Shown: in pieces, positions 1-9,778 of the stretch
Position numbering within the stretch: the stretch's first letter is position 1
How the letters are laid out: each line of letters starts with the position of its first letter
Translations under genes and position numbers: made by a program
NCBI GenBank assembly: GCA_031547595.1
Contig: JAVBRU010000033.1
Span: forward strand, 1-64,000
Reading direction: 5' to 3'
Origin: JAVBRU01 sp031547595
Lineage (GTDB): Bacteria; Bacillota; Clostridia; Christensenellales; Aristaeellaceae
DNA: 64,000 bases
The notes under the pieces: generated by a model
What the model saw: only the letters and a program-made list of their open reading frames with translations
Told to the model about the DNA's origin: nothing
Databases searched by the model: none

Positions 1-26
1 TGTGGCTTGTGTTATACAGGCTGTAG

Positions 27-80
27 GAAAAGGCGGGATGGGCCTGTAATGCAAGCATTCAAGGCCATTCCCGCCTTTTC
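27..80. repeat. Long hairpin element (copy C)
   Basis: A near-perfect palindrome with outer arms GAAAAGGCGGGA (27-38) and TCCCGCCTTTTC (69-80) and an inner arm around GTAATGC/GCATTCA, flanked by GGCC and AGGCC. It could act as the terminator of a gene ending left of the window, but there is no T-run beyond TTTTC. The inner core resembles two hairpins at 52769-52826 and 53002-53062, so I treat it as a third member of that family. Confidence 0.55.
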
Positions 81-143
81 GACACATATAAGGAATAATC
101 AGTGTGGCTGATATGCAGCCCCCTTTTCATAAATATAATAACC

Positions 144-215
144 GAGGTGCAGGAGATGAAATCTCCTGCCGAGGGGTCTGGGGGCGAGAAGCCCTCAGCG
201 TTCCTCCTCCTCCTC
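144..215 (+). repeat. GC-rich dispersed repeat, copy 1
   Basis: Starts GAGGTGCAGGAGA, continues through the hairpin CAGGAGA/TCTCCTG and then a G-rich stretch ending GGGGGCGAGAAGCCC. The reverse complement of 52661-52726 matches it closely, with compensating changes inside the hairpin. A shorter relative lies at 53113-53170. It sits directly in front of the amino-acid permease gene and runs into any reading frame extended upstream of it, so extended N-termini here are likely repeat, not protein. Confidence 0.65.
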
Positions 216-232
216 GAAAAGGCTGTGATTGT

Positions 233-946
233 TTGTTTGGTGATAAAGGCATTTTCGCCGCGTTCCGGTGGGAGGCGCTGTGGAAAGACCGCGCATTATT
301 TATCGACGCGCTAGGGGTCACCCTGCAGGTGTCGTTGTATGCGCTGGTTTTTTCGCTGTTGCTGGGCATAGTGCTGGGGCTGGTTTCGAGCAGCAAATCG
401 AAGGTGCTTCGCGGCATTGTGCGGGTGTATGTGGAGTTTTTCCAAAACACGCCGCTGGTATTGCAGCTGCTGTTTTTGTACTACGCGGTGATGAAGCTGG
501 CGGGCGGACGTCCGGACAAAATCTTGATCGGTGTGGTCGGCTTAACGCTGTACCACGGCGCGTACATTGGTGAAACGGTGCGCGGCGGCATTGCGGCGAT
601 ATCGCATGGGCAGTGGGAGGCCGCACAGAGCCAGGGCTTCACACGGCTGCAAACCATGCTGTATATCATTTTGCCGCAAACCATCAAGCTGATACTGCCG
701 CCGCTTGCCAATCACATGAGCAACCTGATCAAGAACACTTCCGTGATGGCCATCATCACGGGCGGCGATCTGATGTACCGCACCACCAGCTGGGCGGCGA
801 ATGGCACACTCAGTTATGGCCCCGCATATTTAGTGTGCGGCGTGCTGTTCTTTGTGTTATGCTTCCCGCTCACCACCTTTGCCAGGCGGTACGAGGAAGC
901 ACTCAAAAAGCGCGACACCCGCGCCGTTTCGGGAGGTGCGCGCTAG
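233..946 (+). CDS. Amino-acid ABC transporter permease (HisM/GlnP type)
   Basis: Inner-membrane subunit of a polar amino-acid importer. Several hydrophobic helices are visible, and the permease-ATPase contact loop (EAA motif) reads EAAQSQGF followed by the usual LPQ. The frame is open from a GTG at 104 with a fair ribosome binding site, but the 43 codons between 104 and 233 run through a dispersed repeat and have no family character. I therefore prefer TTG at 233, which gives a start like MFGDKGIFAAFRW and a normal 237-residue length. It is followed without a gap by a second permease. The ATPase and binding protein are not in the window and probably lie upstream. Confidence 0.85.
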   Translation: MFGDKGIFAAFRWEALWKDRALFIDALGVTLQVSLYALVFSLLLGIVLGLVSSSKSKVLRGIVRVYVEFFQNTPLVLQLLFLYYAVMKLAGGRPDKILIGVVGLTLYHGAYIGETVRGGIAAISHGQWEAAQSQGFTRLQTMLYIILPQTIKLILPPLANHMSNLIKNTSVMAIITGGDLMYRTTSWAANGTLSYGPAYLVCGVLFFVLCFPLTTFARRYEEALKKRDTRAVSGGAR

Positions 947-1618
947 ATGGATATCATTTTGCAGGACATCGGCAAGATTTTTGTTTCCTACAACATCACA
1001 TATCTGCTGGAAGGCATCGGGCTGACGCTGCTGATATCGCTGATCACGGTAGTGCTGTCGCTGGTGCTGGGCACGGTGCTGGGCGTGATGCGCGCCTATT
1101 CCAAGCGCCTGGGATGGCTGGCCTCAGGGTATATCGAGATTTTTCGCAACACGCCGCTGCTGCTCTGGGTGTTTGTGTGCTTTATTTTTGCGCCGCTGCC
1201 GGATGGCACCATGCGCGCTACGGCCGGGATGGTGCTGTTCACCAGCGCGGTGATGGCCGAGATCGTGCGCGGCGGGCTCAACGCCGTAGACAAAGGGCAG
1301 TTTGATGCCGGGTTTTCGCAGGGCTTTTCCTTTATGCAGGTGCTTACGTACACGGTGCTGCCCCAGTGCTTTCGCAGCATTGTGCCAACGCTGCTCAGCC
1401 AGGTGATCACCACCGTAAAGGATACCTCCTTCCTCTCGCAGGTGGCCATCGCGGAATTGATGTTCCGCACCAAGAACCTGATGGCAACGGCCAACAAGTT
1501 CACCGGGCATTCCGTGACGGCCGAGGACGTTTTCATCCTGTTCGGATTTGCCGCTATCATCTATTTTGTGATCAACTTCTCGCTGTCGCTGCTGGTGCGC
1601 AGGCTGCAAAAGGCGTGA
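947..1618 (+). CDS. Amino-acid ABC transporter permease, second subunit
   Basis: A 223-residue integral membrane protein of the same family as its upstream neighbour, whose stop codon immediately precedes this ATG. It has a hydrophobic helix after residue 20, a central FRNTPLLLWVF segment typical of HisM/HisQ permeases, and an EAA-like loop (DAGFSQGFSFMQVLTYTVLPQ region). Two adjacent permeases suggest a heterodimeric channel for one polar amino-acid importer. The gene ends head-to-tail against a convergent operon at 1620, and no terminator is visible in the 1-bp gap. Confidence 0.9.
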   Translation: MDIILQDIGKIFVSYNITYLLEGIGLTLLISLITVVLSLVLGTVLGVMRAYSKRLGWLASGYIEIFRNTPLLLWVFVCFIFAPLPDGTMRATAGMVLFTSAVMAEIVRGGLNAVDKGQFDAGFSQGFSFMQVLTYTVLPQCFRSIVPTLLSQVITTVKDTSFLSQVAIAELMFRTKNLMATANKFTGHSVTAEDVFILFGFAAIIYFVINFSLSLLVRRLQKA

Positions 1619-1619
1619 A

Positions 1620-4051
1620 TTACTCCGCCTCCCGCAGCCTTTCTACCAGCGTTGCTTTGCTTGCCAAGTGGTATACCCGAAGCGGTGTGGCGGAGCAGAT
1701 CAGCACGATGATTGCCGCCATGCCTGCCATGGGCAGCGCCGGATAGCGCGGCACGATGTATTCCCATGCGCCGTCCAGCAGCGAGAAAAGCCCCCACACC
1801 GCCAGGTTGCCAAGCAGCATCACCAATGCCAGGGAGATCGCCGCATAGCCAAGGCCCTCCAGCAGCAGCATGCGCCGCACCTGCTTGTGCGTCATGCCCA
1901 CGCTTTCCAGGATAGCCAGCTCACGTTTTCGCGCCAGCACGCCCATCGACATGATGTTCACAAAGTTCAATACCCCAATCAGCCCCAGCACCAGCGCGAC
2001 GCCGCTGCCCAGCACATACATGAGGGTGATGTTATCGCGCATGGTTTGTTTGATTTCGTAGCGGGATTGCATGCCGATGCCGCTCGTGCCCTCCAGAATT
2101 TCCCGAAGCAGCAGCGATGTTTCTTTTTCCTGGCTGTCGTCCACCGTCAGCCGCACCTGCTGGACTTCCGATACGCCCGTGATGCTTTTCAGATAATCGG
2201 CGGAAACAAACAGCTCGAACCCTTCACTGTATCTATCCGTCAGCACGCCTTGGGGCATAAAGCCGCCCAAGGGGATGGTGACAGACGTATTTGCGCTGCG
2301 CGCCATCAGAATGTCATTGGCGTGCAGCGTATGCACATCGGCATACAGGGCGGGCAGGGGCGCACTGGCCAGTGCAAACTCGCCGCGCATAAAGGCATCG
2401 ACATCCAGAGGCTGTGCAAGCTGTTGGCTATACGCTTCGATGGCGTCCCGGTTGACGCCCCAGATTTCCGTCATATAGCCGCTGTTGATATCGATGGCGA
2501 GGGCAGCGCCGTTCGCGTCCAAGCTGTTGACTTTGCCAGCGTATGCGCTGGTCAACACGCTCATGTGCTTCACGCCGGGGAGGGATGCCACCGTATCCAG
2601 CAGCGCATCACTGATGACCGGGTCTTCTATATGATATACTGTGGCCTGGTTTTGCAAGAGCACATCGCAAGGCAGCATTTCCTCGGCGTACCGGTCGGTA
2701 TTGATGCTCATCACAAAGGCAGTCACCACCAGAAACACCGTCATGCCAAGAAACAGGCTGCAAAACACCCAGAACGCGCGCTTGCCCTCGCGCAGGATGT
2801 TGCGCAGCGCCATGCTGCCCGGCCGGGCGCGCAGGCGGATATCGCTGCCCTTCGCGTACTTCACGGCCTCCACAGGCGCTATGCGCGCGGCCACCTGGGC
2901 AGGACGTCTCGCGCCCAGCCACGCGGTAAGCAGTGCGCAGGCAATCGCGCCGCCATACACCAGCGGCGAAAAGCTGACCACGTTGCCCGCGGGCATATTG
3001 CTGGCAGCCATAATGGCAGGAATGATACTGTAGGAGAACCCTGCTGCCAGCAGCAGCCCTGCCGGGATGCCGATCGCGCACAGGGAAAACACCTGCCCCA
3101 TCACCAGCCGCCGGGTCTGGCGCGGCGTGGCGCCAATGGTTTTCATCAGCCCATAAAAACGGATGTCCCGGGAGATGGACAGGGACAACACATTATAGAT
3201 CAGCAAACAACCTGTCAGCACAAAGAACGCCGCCAGCGCAACCAGCGCAATGGCTGTGTTGATCAGCGTTTGGCTGTCCAGGATATACGCGGGGGAGGCA
3301 TCAAGCCGCTGGTGGCTCATCAGCGGGATATCCGCTTCCAGCCGCCGCATAGATTCGGCGATGTTCCGGCTGTCCTTGAACAACAGATTGGCTGTGCCCA
3401 TCTGCGCGGCGGTTTTCCCGCAGGCATCCGCCAGGTCTTTCGAAACCAGCGCATAGTCCAGCCCGCCGGAATGAATGTAATAGTAAGTCGTGAACCAGCC
3501 CGACAGCGTGAAGACGCGGGTGTCGGAAGTGATTTCCTGCTCCGGCTCATAGTGCAATGCTGTTTGATAGCTAAGCTCGAGGGGCATATCAAGCTCCGGC
3601 TCGGTAATGCCCAGCAGCTTCAGCGCCCAGCGCGAGAGCATGATCTCGTCTTCCTGCTGCGGCAGCTTGCCCACGATGTCCGAAAACGCGGGAGAATTGA
3701 AGTATTTCCACTGGGTGTCATCAATGTGGATGAGGCTGATCTGCCGTATGCCAGCATCGCCGTCCACATCGGCCACCCAGGTGCCCACGCCCACATGCTG
3801 CACATAGCTCAGCTTTTTCAGCTGCTCCAGCTGCTCGTCAGTGGGCGACGAAATCGTGGCGTGTACCTTGCTGGCTGCAAAGCGCACCTTTTGCAGCTGC
3901 ATGGACTTAAGAAAGCTGATGCCGATGCTGAAGGAGGATGTTAGCAGCAGCGTGGTGAGCGCGATGGCGGCAGCCACAAAGAAGTTGCGCTTTTTATCGG
4001 CCGCAAGTGCGCGGCGGATGATTTTGCGGATCACGGCGGCATTGTTGTTCC

Positions 4052-4055
<4 letters not shown>
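1620..4055 (-). CDS. ABC transporter permease with two FtsX domains
   Basis: An 811-residue membrane protein with an N-terminal helix (near residues 25-50), a large extracytoplasmic part and two FtsX/MacB-type blocks of membrane helices, one near residues 270-400 and one at the C-terminus. It overlaps the upstream ATPase gene by 4 bp (ATGA), so the two are translationally coupled and form one exporter or resistance/sensing transporter. With the two-component genes upstream this resembles Bce-type modules, although the double FtsX arrangement and large external part also fit lipoprotein or peptide exporters. The substrate cannot be read from the sequence. Confidence 0.85.
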
Positions 4056-4729
<674 letters not shown>

Positions 4730-4800
4730 ACAAAGCCCTCCTTATAGTATATAAGGCCATTGTACAGCCTGTTTCTTGCGTGCTTCTGACAAACTGCGCG

Positions 4801-5715
4801 CTATTGCTTACAGTTTTGTAAGAATACCGAAAAAGCGGTGAATTCATCTGGCACGGAATCTGCCATGATGTAGCCCGCCTGCCTTTCCATCATCAGCGCG
4901 GCCAAGTACAGCCCCAGCCCCGCGCCCTCTGTGCCGTCCGCATTTTTCCCCCGGTAGAAACGCTTGAACACCAAATGGCGTTCTTCCTGGGGGATGAAGC
5001 TGCCGGGGTTTTGAATGATCACCTTTGTGTACAGCTGCAAGGGCTCCACAGCCACCGTTATGCCGCTGCCCGGCGGCGCGTATTTGACTGCGTTTTCCAG
5101 GATATTAGCAAACACCTCCCGCGTCCACCTGGGATCGTGGTATACCTGGAGGGGCGCAAAGGGCCGCATCACGACTTTAATATTTTTCTTTTCTGCCAGG
5201 GGCAGTGCCATGCGGATGCTGTCCGCCAGGGTGCTCTGTAAATCCGCAACCTTGGGCGATAGCGTGATGGCGCCAATTTCCAGCCGGGACATCTTGATCA
5301 GGCAATCCATCATCCATTGCAGCTTGGCCGTGCTGCCCTCAATGCGGCCGATAAACTCCTGCTGCTCTGCCGGGGCGAGATTGCCCTCCTGCAAAAGTGC
5401 CGAATACATGGCGATACCGGCCAGCGGGGTTTTGATCTGATGCGCCATATCGGCAATCAACCCTTGCACGGTGTCCTTCTCGGCCTGAGCCGCGCGGGCG
5501 CTGGCGGCGTGCATCTCCACCACGCGCTCTGTTTTGTGGATCAGCTTGGCGCTGCGGCTGTCTGCCACGGCGCTTGCCCGGTGCACCGGCGCTTGAGCGA
5601 GCGCGGCGTCCAGCACGCCGTCTATGCCGTCAAAGGCGCGGCGAATGGTGCACCTGCAACAATAAACTGTCAGCAGGCATGCCGCCACGCTGATGAGGGG
5701 AATCAGCCACTGCAT
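4801..5715 (-). CDS. Sensor histidine kinase with short membrane anchor
   Basis: A 304-residue kinase. A single hydrophobic segment (residues 3-22) is followed by a coiled stretch, the phospho-acceptor box MAHQIKTPL (about residue 92) and an HATPase region with N-box ENAVKYAP and G-box GAGLGLY. There is no extracellular sensor domain, as in kinases that sense through a partner ABC transporter. The gene lies 7 bp behind the response regulator gene and directly before the ABC transporter genes, so transporter-assisted sensing is a reasonable inference. Confidence 0.9.
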   Translation of the reverse strand: MQWLIPLISVAACLLTVYCCRCTIRRAFDGIDGVLDAALAQAPVHRASAVADSRSAKLIHKTERVVEMHAASARAAQAEKDTVQGLIADMAHQIKTPLAGIAMYSALLQEGNLAPAEQQEFIGRIEGSTAKLQWMMDCLIKMSRLEIGAITLSPKVADLQSTLADSIRMALPLAEKKNIKVVMRPFAPLQVYHDPRWTREVFANILENAVKYAPPGSGITVAVEPLQLYTKVIIQNPGSFIPQEERHLVFKRFYRGKNADGTEGAGLGLYLAALMMERQAGYIMADSVPDEFTAFSVFLQNCKQ

Positions 5716-5722
5716 GAGCCTC

Positions 5723-6400
5723 TCACTCCTTTACAAAAAGATACCCGATGCCGTGTACGGTGCGCAGGGCCTTCGGCTGCCGGGGGTCGCTCTCTATCTT
5801 TGCCCGCAGGCGGCTGATGTTGACAGACAGGGTGTTTTCGTCTACAAAATTTCCCTTTTGATCCCACAGCGCATCCAGTATCTGTTCCTTGGGCAGCACC
5901 TGCCCGGCGTTTGCCATCATCAGCTGCATCAGTTTATACTCCGTAGTGCTCAGAGGGATTTCTTCACTGCCCCGAAACAGCTTGCAGCGCCCGGTGTCCA
6001 GGCGGTAATCGCCGCTGCACAAAACAGGGCTGTCCTGCGTGTCCGCGCGCCGCAGCAGCGCCGCCACCCGCGCGCGCAGCACGGCGAGGGAAAAAGGCTT
6101 GGTCATGTAGTCATCCGCCCCGGCCAACAGCCCCGTCACCTCGTCCACCTCCATATCCCGCACGGTCAGCATCAGTATGGGCACGGCGGAGGTCTGGCGG
6201 ATTTCCTCACAAAGCGTGGCACCGCTGCCATCGGGCAACCCCCAGTCCAGCAATATCAGGTGAACGGGTTGCCGCAGGAACGCCGCCCGCCCGGCGCGTA
6301 TGCTGCGTGCGCAGACCACCTGATAGCCGTCTTTCTCAAGCGTGAAGGCAATGCCACGGCTCAAATTCTCGTCATCTTCTATGATTAAAATTGTTTTCAT
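5723..6400 (-). CDS. OmpR/PhoB-family response regulator
   Basis: A 225-residue regulator. The receiver domain begins MKTILIIEDDENLS with the acidic pocket ED near residues 8-9, phospho-acceptor Asp in LILLDWGLPDG, and conserved Lys in YMTKPF. The C-terminal winged helix ends near DENTLSVNISRLRAK and GIGYLF. I chose ATG at 6400 because it begins the conserved domain and is preceded by AAAAGGAGCGC; the frame stays open further upstream but that part has no family similarity. First gene of the minus-strand regulator-kinase-transporter operon, preceded by several hairpins. Confidence 0.92.
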   Translation of the reverse strand: MKTILIIEDDENLSRGIAFTLEKDGYQVVCARSIRAGRAAFLRQPVHLILLDWGLPDGSGATLCEEIRQTSAVPILMLTVRDMEVDEVTGLLAGADDYMTKPFSLAVLRARVAALLRRADTQDSPVLCSGDYRLDTGRCKLFRGSEEIPLSTTEYKLMQLMMANAGQVLPKEQILDALWDQKGNFVDENTLSVNISRLRAKIESDPRQPKALRTVHGIGYLFVKE

Positions 6401-6422
6401 CAAGCGCTCCTTTTGTAAGAAA

Positions 6423-6449
6423 CCCGCATGGCTCGATGAGCAATGCGGG
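6423..6449 (-). other. Strong hairpin in the leader of the response-regulator operon
   Basis: CCCGCAT (6423-6429) pairs with ATGCGGG (6443-6449), and an inner GCTC/GAGC pair extends the stem. On the minus strand it is followed by TTTCTT and then the ribosome binding site AAAAGGAG of the regulator gene, so it could be a weak terminator or a translation-control hairpin. From 6470 to 6545 there is a further GC-rich hairpin block (GAAGGGGC/GCCCCTTC and GGGGTGGC/GCCGCCCC). Confidence 0.4.
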
Positions 6450-6570
6450 CAGATCACTAATAGGTTCTCCGACCCCTTTGGGGATGCATGAAGGGGCCGC
6501 AGCCCCTTCATTTTCAATCCGCAGGGGTGGCTCTGCCGCCCCGAGGAGCAGTTGAAATACTGCTTCCTAT

Positions 6571-6612
6571 ATCATTTTGTGGCCGTGATGTGTAGCATCA
6601 CAACAAAATGAT
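6571..6612. repeat. Perfect inverted repeat
   Basis: ATCATTTTGT (6571-6580) pairs with ACAAAATGAT (6603-6612), and GTGATG pairs with CATCAC inside. It lies next to another long hairpin in the gap between the penicillin-binding protein gene and the response-regulator operon. It may be an intergenic repeat; no T-run suggests a simple terminator. Confidence 0.45.
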
Positions 6613-6615
6613 GTT

Positions 6616-6662
6616 CCAACAAAACTGAAAAAATGATCTCTTCATTTTTTCCGTTTTGTTGG
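6616..6662 (-). terminator. Terminator-like hairpin behind the penicillin-binding protein gene
   Basis: A 47-bp palindrome with arms CCAACAAAAC and GTTTTGTTGG and an inner AAAAAATGA/TTCATTTTTT stem begins exactly where the penicillin-binding protein reading frame ends. It is symmetrical, so it could terminate transcription from either side. Confidence 0.55.
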
Positions 6663-9626
6663 CTAGTTGCCTGCCATGGCGGTGGTCAGGTTGGCCATTG
6701 CGGTGGCGAGGGTGGCGTCATCCGGATTGGTGTTCATGATCATGGCCAGATAGTTGATGGCATTGGCCAAATTCTGATAGCTGCCGCTGGAGGAATCCAT
6801 GCCGACCAGCTGATTTTGTGCGATGGACAACAGCTGCTGGGCGTTTGGCATCAGCGAGGATTGCTGCTGATAGCCGCCGCTGCTGCCGCTATAGTGCAGC
6901 GTACAGGTAGCCGTGGTGGAGAACTGCCCCAGATAATCCACCAGCACGCCGTTATACGAGGTGCCGATAAACTGATACAGCGGATGCCCCACGGGAATGA
7001 CCACCATGCCCTTGGTGGATACGCTGGGACAATATTGGGTGGCAATCATGCCGGACTGCGCGCAGACCGAGCGCGCCACGTGCATCTGGCAGCTCACCGT
7101 GGGCGCGTTGCCAACGGGCCAGTAATCGGTGACGGTGCCATACTTCATCACGTCATTTCTGCAGGCATCGGTGGCCAGCTGGCCGCTGACAACGCAGGTG
7201 GTGACGCGTGTCAGGCCGTAATCGGAAGCGCTGCCGTCCAGAATGTCGCGGTTAGACAGCCCCTTTTGCGAGTGGATTTTGCTCATGAAACTCTGCCATA
7301 GCTTGGCGGCACTGTTGCCACCGGTGGTTTTGGAAGACAGCGCCTTATAGTTGTCGTGCCCGATCCACACGGTTGCGCAGTACCAGCCGGTGAGCCCTGC
7401 AAAGAACACGCCCTTCTGGTCGCTATTGGTGCCGGTTTTGCCAGCCACCGTCTGGCCGGAAATCTTGGCAGAGGTGCCGGTGCCGGAGGTAATGACGTCC
7501 TTTAGCATATCGATCGTCAGCCATGCGGTGGACGCCTTAAACACCTGGCGGCGCGCCTGGTTGCCCTGGGCATGGGAGTCGTAGATGATATTGCCATTGC
7601 TGTCCGCAATGCCGATAAATGTGATCGGGTCCTGATATACGCCGCCGTTGCCCAGCACACCAAAGCACACGGCCATTTCAAGCGGCGAGATGCCGCTGGA
7701 ACCCAGCGACACGCCAAAGGGCGTGCGGTTGATGTGCTCTTCGGATACTCCCATGCGCAGCAGAAAGTCTGCGGAGCGGTCGACGCCCACGTAGTTGATC
7801 AGCGCATAGGCGGCGGCGGTATTGTCGCTCTTGGTCAGCGCGGTGCGGAATGTTTCGGGGCCGCGATAGCTGCTGCCGCCATAGTTTTGCGGCCAGCTAT
7901 CTTTGCCGCTGCTGCCAATCCAGCCCTTGAGGGGCAGCGGCATGTTATACACCACGCTGCCCGCGCCCGCGCCCAGTTCTATGGCAGGGGCGTACACGGC
8001 AATGGGCTTGATGGAGGAGCCGACAGGCATGTTCATGTCGGTCGCGCGGTTAAGCGTCTTTTTCTGGGTGGGGCGGGTGCGCGTGCCCACGATGGCCTTC
8101 ACTTCGCCGGTACGGTAATCCAGCACCACGGCAGCGGCCTGGGGCTGCGGAATTTCGGTGTAGGTGCCGTCGTTGTTGCGCGCGTTATAAATTTTATCGC
8201 CGGAATCGCGCAGCGCAGGATAATCATTGTAATTGTACAAGGTGTCTTCCACGATGGTCTGGATCTGCGTATCCAGCGCCAGATACACGTGGTAGCCGCC
8301 GGTACGCAGCTCGTTTTCCATCTTATTGCGGTTAGCGGAGGTATTGGGCAGGTTATTGAGCTTCAAAAACACCTGAATGACATCGCGGATGGCATACTCC
8401 ACATAGTGTGGATATTTGTACAGGGAGGTGGATTCCGGCGACTGCGCAAGCACACGGGCGGTGGAAGGATCCAGTGCCGCCTCGTATTGTTCCCTTGTGA
8501 TGAACTGCGATTCGTACATGCACCTGAGCGCATAGTTGGTGCGATCATTGGTAATGGCCACGGAATCGAAAGTGTCGGTCTTCCGCACGTATAGATTGCG
8601 CTGAGGGTTGTAGTAGTATGGGTTGGTGGCCATGCCCGCCAGCATGGCGCACTCGCGCAGGGTGAGATCCTTCAGGTTTTGCTTGCCAAAGTAGCCGTTG
8701 GCCGCCACCTTGACGCCATAATAATTCTCGCCAAGGAAAATGGTGTTGAGGTAGCTTTCCAGAATTTCGTCTTTGCTGTATTGCGTTTCCAGCTGCATGG
8801 CGAGGTATGCTTCCTGTATTTTGCGTTTATAGCTCTGCTCGTCTGTCAGCACAGTGTTTTTGATCAACTGCTGCGTGATGGTGGAGCCGCCCTGCTGGCT
8901 GCCGGACACAAAGTTTTTGACGAATGCGCCCAGAATGCGCTTGACGTCCACGCCGTTGTGGGTGTAAAAGCGCGCGTCCTCCACCGCCACAAAAGCGTGC
9001 TGGAGGTTGAGCGGCATGGTATCAATGCTCACCATAATGCGGTTTTCGGTCGCTTTATAATCGGTAATCAGGTTGTGGTCAGCATCATAGATAAAGGACG
9101 TCTGCGCCTGATCGTCAATGGCGGCGATGTTTAAAACGGGCGAGGTTTCCACATATGCCTTCGCAATGCCCACCACAGCGCCCACCCCGGCCAGCCCCAG
9201 GATCAATACCAGCAGCACCAACATACGGAAGCTGCCCACCAGCACGGCCAGGATGAAGCTGGGCCTTCGGGTGCGCGGCTTAAAGATAGTGCGTTTCGGA
9301 GGCTTTGGCGGCTCCTCATCCAGCGGCAGGTCGTAGATCGGCTGGGTGAAGCCCTCGTCAAAATAGGGCTGCTCGCCGTATTCGGGCGCATAAGCGCCGT
9401 CCTGCGTGTCATCGTACAGCGGATTGCCGTATGCATCTACCTCAACATATTGCTGCGGGGGCGCGTTGTACATATCGTCATAGTATTGCGTTTGCGGCGG
9501 CTGGTACTCGCCCTGGCCGTCGTCCTGTTGCATATAGGGCTGGTCCTGCCAGCTTTCATTTGCATCATAGGGCGCGTACTGCAGATCATCCTGCGGCACA
9601 TAACCCTGATTCTTTTTCTTCCTCAT
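6663..9626 (-). CDS. Class A penicillin-binding protein (bifunctional glycosyltransferase/transpeptidase)
   Basis: A 987-residue cell-wall synthase. Residues 1-120 are a long cytoplasmic tail rich in Asp, Gln, Tyr and Pro; residues 123-155 are the membrane anchor. The GT51 domain has EDARFYTHNG (catalytic Glu near 217), GGSTITQQL and KRKIQEA. The transpeptidase domain has the SxxK active site in GSSIKP, the SxN motif in KSDNTAAA and KTGT in VAGKTGTNSDQ. A Ser/Gln-rich tail follows. The start is ATG with GGAGGGATGCT in front. It polymerises and cross-links peptidoglycan on the outer face of the membrane. The acidic cytoplasmic tail is longer than in typical PBP1a and may bind division or elongation partners. 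Confidence 0.93.
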   Translation of the reverse strand: MRKKKNQGYVPQDDLQYAPYDANESWQDQPYMQQDDGQGEYQPPQTQYYDDMYNAPPQQYVEVDAYGNPLYDDTQDGAYAPEYGEQPYFDEGFTQPIYDLPLDEEPPKPPKRTIFKPRTRRPSFILAVLVGSFRMLVLLVLILGLAGVGAVVGIAKAYVETSPVLNIAAIDDQAQTSFIYDADHNLITDYKATENRIMVSIDTMPLNLQHAFVAVEDARFYTHNGVDVKRILGAFVKNFVSGSQQGGSTITQQLIKNTVLTDEQSYKRKIQEAYLAMQLETQYSKDEILESYLNTIFLGENYYGVKVAANGYFGKQNLKDLTLRECAMLAGMATNPYYYNPQRNLYVRKTDTFDSVAITNDRTNYALRCMYESQFITREQYEAALDPSTARVLAQSPESTSLYKYPHYVEYAIRDVIQVFLKLNNLPNTSANRNKMENELRTGGYHVYLALDTQIQTIVEDTLYNYNDYPALRDSGDKIYNARNNDGTYTEIPQPQAAAVVLDYRTGEVKAIVGTRTRPTQKKTLNRATDMNMPVGSSIKPIAVYAPAIELGAGAGSVVYNMPLPLKGWIGSSGKDSWPQNYGGSSYRGPETFRTALTKSDNTAAAYALINYVGVDRSADFLLRMGVSEEHINRTPFGVSLGSSGISPLEMAVCFGVLGNGGVYQDPITFIGIADSNGNIIYDSHAQGNQARRQVFKASTAWLTIDMLKDVITSGTGTSAKISGQTVAGKTGTNSDQKGVFFAGLTGWYCATVWIGHDNYKALSSKTTGGNSAAKLWQSFMSKIHSQKGLSNRDILDGSASDYGLTRVTTCVVSGQLATDACRNDVMKYGTVTDYWPVGNAPTVSCQMHVARSVCAQSGMIATQYCPSVSTKGMVVIPVGHPLYQFIGTSYNGVLVDYLGQFSTTATCTLHYSGSSGGYQQQSSLMPNAQQLLSIAQNQLVGMDSSSGSYQNLANAINYLAMIMNTNPDDATLATAMANLTTAMAGN

Positions 9627-9675
9627 AGCATCCCTCCGTTGGAAGCGGCTCCCTGTATATAAAGAGAGCGCTTTT

Positions 9676-9705
9676 ATTATATCACACCCGCCGAAAGAAT
9701 GTACA
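9676..9705 (-). promoter_or_regulatory. Promoter of the penicillin-binding protein gene
   Basis: On the minus strand TGTACA (9700-9705) and TATAAT (9676-9681) are separated by 18 bp, and a TG lies upstream of the -10 box. It is about 50 bp before the start codon. Confidence 0.5.
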
Positions 9706-9746
9706 GCGCTTTGGGTAACGTTTACATTTTTGTATACAATGCAATG

Positions 9747-9772
9747 AAAAAAGCGGGGGTGACCCGCTTTTT
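9747..9772. terminator. Intrinsic terminator behind typA
   Basis: AAAAAAGCGGG and CCCGCTTTTT form a short GC stem with a GGTGA loop; the A and T tracts make it usable on both strands. It lies just behind the stop codon of typA. Confidence 0.75.
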
Positions 9773-9778
9773 ATCAAT

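Noticed and set aside
1668..3944. Very long open frame on the plus strand opposite the FtsX permease
   Set aside because: Its codons are rich in His, Gln and Arg and it mirrors a convincing permease with family motifs on the other strand; a high-GC shadow frame.
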